The position numbers were made by a program, and so were the translations under genes. A stretch of 64,000 nt of DNA from CAZYVU01 sp964651435. Lineage in GTDB: Bacteria; Desulfobacterota; Syntrophorhabdia; Syntrophorhabdales; CAYQXL01. Shown piece after piece: positions 25,110 to 32,487 of the stretch; position 1 is the stretch's first letter; the number at the start of each line of letters is the position of its first letter. Location of the stretch: assembly GCA_964651435.1 (NCBI GenBank), contig CAZYVU010000004.1, positions 1 to 64,000 of the forward strand, written 5' to 3'. Below the pieces are notes generated by a model. It was not told where the DNA came from, searched no databases, and saw only the letters and a list, made by a program, of their open reading frames with translations.

Positions 25110-26174
25110 TCACCATTTAAACTGCGTCGTCGTCCGGTACGTCTCTACGGCATGGGTAAAGTCATCGATGTGGTGTTCCGTAAAGGGTATGCCGGTCAAC
25201 CTGAAAAACTTCTCCCAGCCTATGCGCTCAATCCACTCCCCCATCCTTTCATACCTGCGGGCGCTCTTCGCATAGACCTCCACTATCTTCTTCACCACAT
25301 CGACCACCTCCGGCCACCGCGGCGGGTTGTTGGGAAGGTACGGGACAACCATGCGCGAGAACATGGGGGGTTTTCTGGCGTTGGACACTTTGCCCCCCAC
25401 ATAGATGGCCACCCCGTCGCCTTCGCTGTCGGCCAGCGGCATGGCAGGGCAGACGGTGAAACAGTTGGCGCAGTACATGCAAAGATCCTCCCGCACCACA
25501 ACGCTTTTTACGTTCTGGTCCGGGTGACGCCTAATGGCGCCCGTGGGACAGGACTGGATCGTTGTGGGGATCTCACATTGGGCAACAACCTTGTCATTGT
25601 CCACCTTGGGGGGCTTTGTGTGAATGCCGACGATGGCGAGGTCTGAGCAGTGGACGGCCCCGCACATGTTGATGCAGCACGCCACGGCAATTCGAACGTA
25701 TGCGGGAAGCTTCATGGACGTAAAGTAGTCGTACATCTCATCCATGACCGCCTTGACGATCCCCGAGGCATCAGTGGCAGCGCTGTGGCAATGAATCCAG
25801 CCCTGGGTGTGGACAATATTGGAGATGCTGCTGCCCGTTCCGCCGACGGGGTACCCCATCTTGTTTACTTCCTCTATGATACGATTCACGCTTTCCTTGT
25901 CCGGCGTGAGAAATTCCACGTTGTAGCGGCTTGTGAACCGCAAATGGCCGTCGCAGTGCCTGTCTGCTATCTCGCAGAGGTCCCTGATGGTGTCCGTGCT
26001 CAAAAGCCTTGGGGACCCAACCCTGACGGAGTATACTTCATCACCGCCGCCTGCAACGTGCCTCAGCACGCCGGGTCGCACCCTCTCATGGTACAGCCAT
26101 TTCCCATAGTTCTTTCTGATCACTTCAGGGAGCATGTCGTGAAAATCCGGTGGCCCAACATCAGTTCTTCCCAT
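25110..26174 (-). CDS. dsrB: Dissimilatory sulfite reductase beta subunit
   Basis: Beta subunit of the cytoplasmic siro-amide enzyme that reduces sulfite to a DsrC-bound trisulfide. In 354 residues: TGSSISNIVHTQGWIHCHSA, the cluster cysteines in VACCINMCGAVHC, and the inserted ferredoxin domain CPTGAI ... CMYCANCFTVCPAM. ATG at 26172-26174 has AAGGAGG upstream. It follows dsrA by 12 bases. All ligand motifs are intact. Confidence 0.96.
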   Translation of the reverse strand: MGRTDVGPPDFHDMLPEVIRKNYGKWLYHERVRPGVLRHVAGGGDEVYSVRVGSPRLLSTDTIRDLCEIADRHCDGHLRFTSRYNVEFLTPDKESVNRIIEEVNKMGYPVGGTGSSISNIVHTQGWIHCHSAATDASGIVKAVMDEMYDYFTSMKLPAYVRIAVACCINMCGAVHCSDLAIVGIHTKPPKVDNDKVVAQCEIPTTIQSCPTGAIRRHPDQNVKSVVVREDLCMYCANCFTVCPAMPLADSEGDGVAIYVGGKVSNARKPPMFSRMVVPYLPNNPPRWPEVVDVVKKIVEVYAKSARRYERMGEWIERIGWEKFFRLTGIPFTEHHIDDFTHAVETYRTTTQFKW

Positions 26175-26186
26175 TGCATCCCCTCC

Positions 26187-27356
26187 TTATCGTTTTAAGA
26201 AGACGTAAGGATTCGCCCTCGGCTTGTAGACCATTTGGGGCAGGACGGGCAATCCAAGGTCCCTGAGGAACGCCTTCAGGCCCATACGCTCAATGAGCTC
26301 TGCAAGCCGCTCCCTCGTCCTTCCGTTTTCATCCCACCACTCCCAGATGTTCCGGAGCAGATCCTTCAGCTCTGTGTATGGCTTCTCAACCTTCATAAAA
26401 GGAATGACGACCCAAGAGAGGTAGGCGCCTTTGACAATCGGGGCCTTCCCGCCTATAAGGATCGTTGCCCCCCGATCCAGCCCGGGCCTGATGGCCTTGG
26501 TCATCTTATCGATGCAGTGCATGCACCGAACGCAATCATCGGCCACGAGGGCAAGCTCCTTTCTCTGGTCGTTCCACTCCAGCGCCTCCGTGGGGCACTT
26601 CCGGACGACGAGGTTCTGGATGTCAAAACCGTTGCTCACATAGGTGCGAACGGCATCCTGGTCGATCCTGAGGGCATCCCGCCACGTTCCGATGACGGTA
26701 AAGTCAGCGCGGGCTATGGAGGCCACGCAGTCATTGGCGCAGCCGGATATTTTGATCTTGAACTTATAGGGCCAGCGGGGGCGGTGGATCTCATCCTGAA
26801 ATTCCATGGTAAGGTCGTAGGTCATGTCAAGCGTGTCGATGGTTGCCCATTCGCAGCGGGCGGGGCCAACACACCCCGCAATGGTCCTGAGCGCGGAGCC
26901 CGAACCCCCGAGGTCAAAGCCCGACTCTGTGAGCGTGTCAAAGCAGGGCTGCAGGTTGTCTGTTGTCGTACCGAGCAGAATGATATCCCCCGTGGAGCCA
27001 TGGAAATTAGTCATGCCGCTGCCGTAGCGGTCCCAAATGTCGCAAATATTGCGTAGCGCCTTGGTCGTGTAGAACCAGCCGGCCGGGTGATTGATGCGCA
27101 TCGTGTGGAACTGGGCCGCATCGGGAAACTGCTCGGGGACATCGCAGTAACGGCCGATCACCCCGCTTCCATAGCCTGTCACCCCAACGATGCCTCCATG
27201 CTTCCAGTGCGTCACCCTGTCCCTGTATGAGAGCTCCTGCACGCCCAAAAGGTCTTTTGCCGCAGCCTTCTTCTTCGCTGCCCGTTTGATCTCCTTGACG
27301 TAGCTCGGCCAGGGCCCCTTTTCAAGTTCGTTCAACAAAGGGGTTTCGTCTGCCAT
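26187..27356 (-). CDS. dsrA: Dissimilatory sulfite reductase alpha subunit
   Basis: Alpha subunit of DsrAB. The 389-residue protein shows the sirohaem-4Fe-4S motifs CVGPARCEW (C-x5-C) and GCANDCVASI (C-x3-C), and the ferredoxin domain with KCPTEALEW and CVRCMHCIDKM. The segment NFHGSTGDIILLGT is the conserved sulfite-site region. It starts at ATG 27356 with GGAGG upstream, first in the operon, behind a near-consensus promoter. It is somewhat shorter than many DsrA proteins. Confidence 0.97.
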   Translation of the reverse strand: MADETPLLNELEKGPWPSYVKEIKRAAKKKAAAKDLLGVQELSYRDRVTHWKHGGIVGVTGYGSGVIGRYCDVPEQFPDAAQFHTMRINHPAGWFYTTKALRNICDIWDRYGSGMTNFHGSTGDIILLGTTTDNLQPCFDTLTESGFDLGGSGSALRTIAGCVGPARCEWATIDTLDMTYDLTMEFQDEIHRPRWPYKFKIKISGCANDCVASIARADFTVIGTWRDALRIDQDAVRTYVSNGFDIQNLVVRKCPTEALEWNDQRKELALVADDCVRCMHCIDKMTKAIRPGLDRGATILIGGKAPIVKGAYLSWVVIPFMKVEKPYTELKDLLRNIWEWWDENGRTRERLAELIERMGLKAFLRDLGLPVLPQMVYKPRANPYVFLKR

Positions 27357-27483
27357 GAGGCCACCTCCCTATTGTATGGTATGGAAAGATCCCGATCGTT
27401 GCGGGATAGGACGCAAAGCCGATGCAAAGCGGCCGGAAAAGGCCGTACCGGTTGCGGGAGCTGATAAAAACCCGCACATCTCC

Positions 27484-27512
27484 TTGATTTCACGTGACGG
27501 TGACAATAGATT
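27484..27512 (+). promoter_or_regulatory. Possible promoter of the queF-like gene
   Basis: TTGATT (27484-27489), 17 bases, TAGATT (27507-27512) on the plus strand, facing the queF-like gene and overlapping the dsrA promoter on the other strand. Weak match; the divergent arrangement is what makes it worth listing. Confidence 0.35.
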
Positions 27513-27514
27513 AG

Positions 27515-27543
27515 AATATAGCAACGAGTTTTGACCTTGTCAA
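27515..27543 (-). promoter_or_regulatory. Sigma-70 promoter of the dsrABDN-YHS-dsrC cluster
   Basis: TTGACA (27543-27538), 17 bases, TATATT (27520-27515) on the minus strand. Predicted start near 27508 leaves a leader of about 150 bases before dsrA. The leader contains small GC stems (CCCG/CGGG near 27391-27405, GGCC/GGCC near 27431-27445) but no riboswitch I recognise. Confidence 0.8.
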
Positions 27544-27623
27544 ACGGCCTGGAGGGTAAATTTTCATTCCCGGTCTTTGAATACAGTTTTGGGCCGGCGA
27601 CGAGGCAAGGGAGGAAATCTATC

Positions 27624-28061
27624 GTGGATAAAAAGATTCGCACCTACAAGGAAATCGACAAGACGCTGCTCAAGTCCATACCCAACCCCACCAGGGAGCC
27701 CTACGAGATAAAGATCAAGATCCCCGAGTTCACCTTTCTCGGCGTTCCGGAGCAGCCCGATTTTGCGGACGTGTACCTCACGTTCTACCCAAAGGAAAGG
27801 CTCATCGAGCTCAAGGCACTCAAGTACTACGTTTATCAGCTCAGGGATATTACCGTCTCTTACGAGCGGCTCATCAACGTCATGTATGACCACCTCATGG
27901 AGGTCTACCAGCCCGACCGCCTCCGCATCGTCATGGTCTGCAACCCCCGGGGCGGCATCAGCTCCCGGCTCACCATAGACTCGGACTGGGGCGCCCGAGG
28001 CGGACAGGAGAAATATCGCGACTGGGTCGGCGTGAAAGATGAGTGGGGCGTCTCGATGTAG
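27624..28061 (+). CDS. QueF-like T-fold protein lacking the catalytic cysteine
   Basis: T-fold protein of 145 residues related to QueF, which reduces preQ0 to preQ1 in queuosine synthesis. The start is GTG at 27624 with GGAGG nine bases upstream; the open frame reaching back to 27531 is not coding. Family landmarks NPTREPYEI, IPEFTF, QPDFADVY, the substrate-binding glutamate in IELKALKYY (Glu62) and CNPRGGIS are kept, but the nucleophilic Cys of the family motif (EFTSLCP in Bacillus) is replaced: here the sequence is EFTFLGVPEQPDFA, with Gly40 and one residue fewer. The only Cys is in the VMVCNPRGG strand. Nitrile reduction by the known mechanism is therefore doubtful; another pterin- or deazapurine-related reaction is possible. 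Confidence 0.78.
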   Translation: MDKKIRTYKEIDKTLLKSIPNPTREPYEIKIKIPEFTFLGVPEQPDFADVYLTFYPKERLIELKALKYYVYQLRDITVSYERLINVMYDHLMEVYQPDRLRIVMVCNPRGGISSRLTIDSDWGARGGQEKYRDWVGVKDEWGVSM

Positions 28062-28143
28062 CCCTTGGTGAAAGCCGTCAAAGAGGGCGCAGCAACCCTG
28101 CAGCCTTCTCAGAAGAACCGCACACCTTTGGCACCTCCCGGCT

Positions 28144-29328
28144 TCACTGCAATAGGTCCGACGGCTTTCTTTTCCGGCCCATGGCAGGCGAAAGCGCCAT
28201 TGCCAGGAAGGAGCAGGCGGCGCAAAAGTAGTAGAGCCCCCGGAAGCCTCCGTGCGTCAAAATGGCGCCTCCTATAAGGGGACCCACAAAGAATCCTGCC
28301 TGGAACATCTGCATGCCCAGGTTTGCGTTGAAACCCTTGAGGCGGGGAGACGACACGTCAAACATGAGGGCATTGAGCACGGGCATAACGACTCCCCAGC
28401 CCAAGCCGAGAAAGACAGCCAGTCCGTAAAGCATGCCCGGCCCCGAGAGGCCTGACAGGACCACATAACCGATACCTATGGCCAGGAATGACAGCACGGC
28501 CAGCAAGATCTTGTTGATTTTGTCAAAAAGACTGCCTGCCACCACACGGACGGCTATCTCGGTTGTGATGCTGATGGTGAAAAAGAGGCCTGCCGACTCG
28601 ATGCCCCTGCCTGTTGCGTAGCGCTCCAGAAAGAAAAAGACCGGGGCATAGCCCGTGTACAGAAGCAGCATGAGGAGCAGCAGCAGGGATACCCTGTAAT
28701 TCCTCAGGTCTTCCATGAACTCCCGCAGACCGATAAAATGATGAGCCCTCCGTTCTATACCGGCGGCGGGCCGCGTCACCATCAGCGTAAGTGGAAAGAT
28801 AAGAACCATGAAAAAGGCCGTACCATGAACAACCCCCACGAAGCCGCCGAACTGTGCGGTCAAGCAATCAAGAAGAGGGGGGACGATGGCAAAGGGAAGA
28901 AGCATGATGACCGTCATAAGACCGAAGGCCTGGCCGCTCCGGGACGGGGGGATAAAGCGAACGAGGATGGCCGTAAAGGCAGTTCCCACTACCACATAGG
29001 TGATGCCGTGCATGATTCTTACGAGTACCATACTCCAGAGATGGAGGGCCCACGAGTAGCCCCACAAGGACAAGACCAGCCCCGCCGTTCCCGTCATCAT
29101 CCAGAATCGCAGGTTGCCGTCATGGAGGAAGGGGCTTACAAGCGGCCTTACAACGAGGGCCGCGATGGAAAAAAGCCCAATGATTGTACCGAACCACTCT
29201 TCACCGATAGCCAGCACCGATAGATACTGATGGAATTGAAAGAAAACGGCCATGTTTGCGTTGGAAAGAAAGGCAATGCAATTGAGGGCGACAAATTCTT
29301 TGGTGAAGAGCCTCCCACTACCCTCCAT
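28144..29328 (-). CDS. MFS transporter
   Basis: Inner-membrane major facilitator of about 394 residues with around 12 hydrophobic segments (FVALNCIAFLSNANMAVFFQ, IIGLFSIAALVVRPLVSPF, and so on). The RPLVSPF loop with DG NLRF resembles the MFS_1 sugar/drug exporter motif. Substrate unknown. Start uncertain: ATG at 29328 (MEGSGRLFTKEF) is chosen because hydrophobic sequence follows at once; ATG at 29343 or 29418 would add Arg/Gly-rich residues. It converges with the queF-like gene and is divergent from the DUF134 operon. Confidence 0.75.
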   Translation of the reverse strand: MEGSGRLFTKEFVALNCIAFLSNANMAVFFQFHQYLSVLAIGEEWFGTIIGLFSIAALVVRPLVSPFLHDGNLRFWMMTGTAGLVLSLWGYSWALHLWSMVLVRIMHGITYVVVGTAFTAILVRFIPPSRSGQAFGLMTVIMLLPFAIVPPLLDCLTAQFGGFVGVVHGTAFFMVLIFPLTLMVTRPAAGIERRAHHFIGLREFMEDLRNYRVSLLLLLMLLLYTGYAPVFFFLERYATGRGIESAGLFFTISITTEIAVRVVAGSLFDKINKILLAVLSFLAIGIGYVVLSGLSGPGMLYGLAVFLGLGWGVVMPVLNALMFDVSSPRLKGFNANLGMQMFQAGFFVGPLIGGAILTHGGFRGLYYFCAACSFLAMALSPAMGRKRKPSDLLQ

Positions 29329-29625
29329 CGGCTTGCGTCCCATAGGCGGTGCGGCGCATCGGCAGCTCCGCTGCCACGGCCCCCCGGCACGAAGCCCCGA
29401 CGCCGGCCCCTCCTGCAAAACCGGCTACGCTGGAAACCAAATGTATCTTTAAGCCTCCTCCAAGGACCAAACCCACCCTGAGCCACTTCACACCACCCTC
29501 CAAGGTTCTCCGTCTGTCGCCTTCAAATGTAGCACAGAGATTGAGACTCTTTCAAAGGTTTGCCATGTCACCGGGTCTTTCAAGGTGTCCGGTCCCCTCC
29601 CTCCCAACAGATAAAAAACTGCCTC

Positions 29626-29657
29626 TTGACAATTTCTCATTATGAATATATATTCAT
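29626..29657 (+). promoter_or_regulatory. Promoter with a 16-bp palindromic operator before the DUF134-NifX gene
   Basis: TTGACA (29626-29631), 17 bases, TATATT (29649-29654): a near-consensus sigma-70 promoter with predicted start near 29661. A perfect palindrome, ATGAATATATATTCAT (29642-29657), covers the -10 element, a classic repressor-site position. The rest of the 29329-29713 spacer shows nothing else. The first gene downstream encodes a DUF134 helix-turn-helix protein, so autoregulation is a reasonable inference. Confidence 0.7.
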
Positions 29658-29713
29658 TTGGAAGACGAAAAATGGTTCAATTTAATACGCAATGTTCTAA
29701 GGAAGGCTAAAGG

Positions 29714-30472
29714 ATGCCGCGTCCACGGTGCAGGAAAAACATAAGTTTTCTTCCGTCTGTAACCTACTTCAAGCCTGCTGGTGTTAAGTTGCGGGACATG
29801 GAAGAGGTCGTCCTTCAGCACGACGAGCTGGAAGCAATCCGTCTCAAAGACCTGCTCGGGATTGCGCAAGAGGAGGCGGCGAGACAGATGAACGTTTCGC
29901 AGCCCACCCTTCACCGCCTTCTTGTGTCGGCCCATGAAAAGCTTGCCCATGCCGTCGTCAATGGCAAGGCGTTAAGGATCGAGGGCGGCAACGTCGCCGT
30001 CGATCAACAGTATATTCCGCCCTGCGGCTGGCGCCATATCTGCAGGCACGGATGGAGCGAAAAGACTCCTTCCGCAGATATTGCCGGGCGTGACGGAAAC
30101 AAAGGAGGAACCATGAAGATTGCCGTAACGAGCACAGATGGGGCTCTCGATGGGATGATCGATGAGAGGTTTGGAAGGGCCAGAAAGATAGTAGTTTACG
30201 ATAAAGAGAAGGCAAGCCACATAGTAGTGGACAATTCGGTAAACATGAACTCCCCGCAGGGCGCAGGCATTCAAAGCGCACAGAATGTGGTCAACTCGGG
30301 TGCCTCGGCCGTCATAAGCGGGCATCTCGGGCCGAACGCTTTCCGGGTGCTCAATTCGGCGGAAATCGAGGTGTATACCGCCTCGCAAATGACCGTTGCT
30401 GAAGCCATAAAGGCCTTCGAGCAAGGGAAACTCTCAAAACTTACGGGCCCGGACGTGGAAGGGCATTGGTAG
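29714..30472 (+). CDS. DUF134 helix-turn-helix protein fused to a NifX-type domain
   Basis: 252 residues in two parts. Residues 1-115 are a DUF134/UPF0251 DNA-binding domain (MPRPRCRKNI, HDELEAIRLKDLLGIAQEEA, NVSQPTLHRLL helix-turn-helix). Residues 134-252 are a dinitrogenase iron-molybdenum-cofactor (NifX/NifB-C) domain starting MKIAVTSTDG with DERFGRA and a C-terminal GHLGPNAFRVL. Residue 134 is an ATG (30113) with a perfect AAAGGAGG at 30101-30108, so the NifX part may also be made separately. It leads a run of genes like those of the Desulfovibrio orange-protein system. Probably a metal- or cluster-responsive regulator (inference). Confidence 0.82.
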   Translation: MPRPRCRKNISFLPSVTYFKPAGVKLRDMEEVVLQHDELEAIRLKDLLGIAQEEAARQMNVSQPTLHRLLVSAHEKLAHAVVNGKALRIEGGNVAVDQQYIPPCGWRHICRHGWSEKTPSADIAGRDGNKGGTMKIAVTSTDGALDGMIDERFGRARKIVVYDKEKASHIVVDNSVNMNSPQGAGIQSAQNVVNSGASAVISGHLGPNAFRVLNSAEIEVYTASQMTVAEAIKAFEQGKLSKLTGPDVEGHW

Positions 30473-30489
30473 GAAAGGAGGTATGGGTT

Positions 30490-30717
30490 ATGGCACCGGC
30501 AAATAACCAAGGCGGCGGCAGAGGCGGAGGAGCAGGCGCTGGAGCAGGCGGCGGCAGAGGCGGAGGAGCAGGCGCTGGCAGGATGGGCGGTAGAGGGCTG
30601 GGCCCCTCTGGAGAGTGTGTATGCCCGCAGTGTGGCGCCAAGACCCCGCACCAACGGGGAGTGCCGTGCTACGAGCAGAAGTGCCCAAAGTGCAACGTGC
30701 CCATGGTGAGGGCGTGA
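30490..30717 (+). CDS. Glycine-rich zinc-ribbon protein
   Basis: 75 residues: a low-complexity Gly/Ala/Arg region (repeats of GGGRGGGAGAGAGG) followed by a rubredoxin-like zinc ribbon, CPQCGAKTPHQRGVPCYEQK and CPKCNVPM. The start at ATG 30490 has GGAGG upstream. It lies between the DUF134-NifX gene and the first MinD ATPase. Such small ribbons accompany NifX/MinD clusters in anaerobes. Role unknown; the flexible arm may tether partners. Confidence 0.75.
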   Translation: MAPANNQGGGRGGGAGAGAGGGRGGGAGAGRMGGRGLGPSGECVCPQCGAKTPHQRGVPCYEQKCPKCNVPMVRA

Positions 30718-30730
30718 GGTGAATAGCGAT

Positions 30731-31606
30731 ATGATTATAGCGTTTGCAAGCGGAAAGGGCGGGACCGGCAAAACCACGATAGCGGCCAATCTGGCCTATT
30801 TTCTGGCCTCGTCCCGCCAGCAGGTGCAGTATCTTGACTGTGATGTCGAGGAGCCGAACGGACACATATTCCTGAAGCCCCAAATTGCTGAAAGAACGCC
30901 CGCACTGGTCATGGTTCCGGTCATCGATCAGGACAAATGTACCTCCTGCGGCAAATGCAGCACACATTGTCAATTCAACGCGCTTGTGACCCTGCCGAAA
31001 AACCAGCTCCTTTTCCCGGAACTGTGTCACGGCTGCGGATTCTGCGTCCGCATCTGTCCGGAGGGTGCCATCAGCGAGGGCAAGCGGGAGGTAGGGGTAG
31101 TCGAAAAGGGAAGGGCGGTCCAGAACATCCATTTCGTCCATGGTATTCTCAACGTTGGCGAGCCGATGGCGGGTCCCCTCATTCAGGAAGTAAAACACTA
31201 TTACGAGAAAGGGTGTCTCCAGATTCTCGATGCCCCTCCCGGGACTTCCTGCCCTGTGGTAAAAACAATCGCCGACGCCGACGCGGTTGTGCTGGTAACG
31301 GAACCAACCCCCTTCGGCCTCCACGATCTCAAGATAGCCGTATCGGTAGCGAGAGGTCTCGGAAAGCCCATCGGCGTGGTCGTGAACAGGGAAGGGGGAG
31401 CGTTCCGGCCCCTGGAGGTATTTCTGCAGCAAAGCAGTTTGCCGCTTCTTATGACCCTTCCGGAAGACAAGGAGGTCGCACGCCGCTATTCTCAGGGTGA
31501 ACTTATTATCGAGGCCCTTCCTGCCTATACTGATCGGTTCAGGGAACTTGCCGTCAACATTGGAAGGCTTTTTGGAAAGACCGCATTCGGGTGGTGGGCA
31601 GCATGA
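30731..31606 (+). CDS. MinD-family ATPase with inserted ferredoxin domain (1)
   Basis: P-loop ATPase of about 291 residues. Deviant Walker A is ASGKGGTGKTTIAANLA; the ferredoxin insert has CTSCGKCSTHCQFNA and CHGCGFCVRICPEGAI, giving two 4Fe-4S clusters; the switch II-like segment is LQILDAPPGTSCPVV. Such ATPases occur in pairs in the orange-protein gene cluster of Desulfovibrio, where they are linked to metallocluster and cell-division functions. ATG 30731 is preferred; GTG at 30719 in the same frame is possible. The stop overlaps the next start (ATGA). Confidence 0.88.
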   Translation: MIIAFASGKGGTGKTTIAANLAYFLASSRQQVQYLDCDVEEPNGHIFLKPQIAERTPALVMVPVIDQDKCTSCGKCSTHCQFNALVTLPKNQLLFPELCHGCGFCVRICPEGAISEGKREVGVVEKGRAVQNIHFVHGILNVGEPMAGPLIQEVKHYYEKGCLQILDAPPGTSCPVVKTIADADAVVLVTEPTPFGLHDLKIAVSVARGLGKPIGVVVNREGGAFRPLEVFLQQSSLPLLMTLPEDKEVARRYSQGELIIEALPAYTDRFRELAVNIGRLFGKTAFGWWAA

Positions 31607-32487
31607 CAAAAATCAAAGAAATGGTTATAGTAAGCGGAAAAGGAGGAACGGGCAAAACGTCGCTAACAGGTTCACTCTGTTATCTCTTTCAGAACAAGGT
31701 GGTCGCCGATTGCGATGTAGACGCCGCCAATCTCCATCTCCTTCTCAATCCCGAAAGGGTCGACGAGACGAAGGAGTTTGTGGGCGGCAAGAAGGCTGTC
31801 ATCGATCCGTCCCTCTGCACGGGGTGCGGGGTTTGCAGGGACGTGTGCAGATACGAAGCCGTGTCTGAGGATTTCGTCATTGATCCGATTTCCTGCGAGG
31901 GCTGCGGCGCCTGCCACTTTTTCTGCCCCGCACAAGCTATAGACTTTACCCCTCGCCTTGCGGGACACTGCTATACGAGCACCGCCGGCGGCAACGGCAG
32001 GTTCGTCTTTGCTGAGCTGCTTCCGGGGGAGGAGAATTCCGGCAAACTGGTGGCCATGGTGAGAAGCGAGGCCCGCGCCGAAGCGGAAAAGGAGGGCGCC
32101 GGGATGATCCTCATCGACGGGCCGCCGGGCATCGGTTGTTCCGTTATCTCGTCGCTTACGGGTACCCACTTGGCAGTTGTCGTCACCGAGCCGACGCCGA
32201 GCGGTATCCACGATCTCAGGCGAATCGTTGAGCTGATAGAGCATTTTCGCATCAAGGCTGCGGTGGTGGTGAACAAGAGCGACATCAATCCCCAATATGT
32301 GGAGGAAATGAAAGGGTACTGCAGTCAAAAAAATCTCGGCTATCTTGGTGAAATCCCATACGATACACAGATTACTGAGGCGCAGAAGGAAGGAAGGACC
32401 ATCCTTGACTTCTCCCCTGACTGCGCCGCAAGCACTTCAATACGGCACATCTATTCAAAACTAAACGATATACTGGAGGAAGTATGA
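31603..32487 (+). CDS. MinD-family ATPase with inserted ferredoxin domain (2)
   Basis: 294-residue partner of the preceding ATPase. Walker A is SGKGGTGKTSLTGSLCYL; the ferredoxin insert is CTGCGVCRDVCRYEAV and CEGCGACHFFCPAQAI; the hydrolysis motif is LIDGPPGIGCSVI. It starts at ATG 31603, overlapping the previous stop, and its own stop overlaps the Mrp-NifX start (32484), so three ATPases are translationally coupled. The two MinD-Fd proteins probably act as a heterodimer (inference from their constant pairing). Confidence 0.88.
   Translation: MTKIKEMVIVSGKGGTGKTSLTGSLCYLFQNKVVADCDVDAANLHLLLNPERVDETKEFVGGKKAVIDPSLCTGCGVCRDVCRYEAVSEDFVIDPISCEGCGACHFFCPAQAIDFTPRLAGHCYTSTAGGNGRFVFAELLPGEENSGKLVAMVRSEARAEAEKEGAGMILIDGPPGIGCSVISSLTGTHLAVVVTEPTPSGIHDLRRIVELIEHFRIKAAVVVNKSDINPQYVEEMKGYCSQKNLGYLGEIPYDTQITEAQKEGRTILDFSPDCAASTSIRHIYSKLNDILEEV

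Noticed and set aside
30484..30600. Glycine-rich coding repeat at 30.5 kb as a DNA repeat array or CRISPR
   Set aside because: It is an in-frame low-complexity stretch of a small zinc-ribbon protein; no spacers. No CRISPR-like array was seen anywhere.
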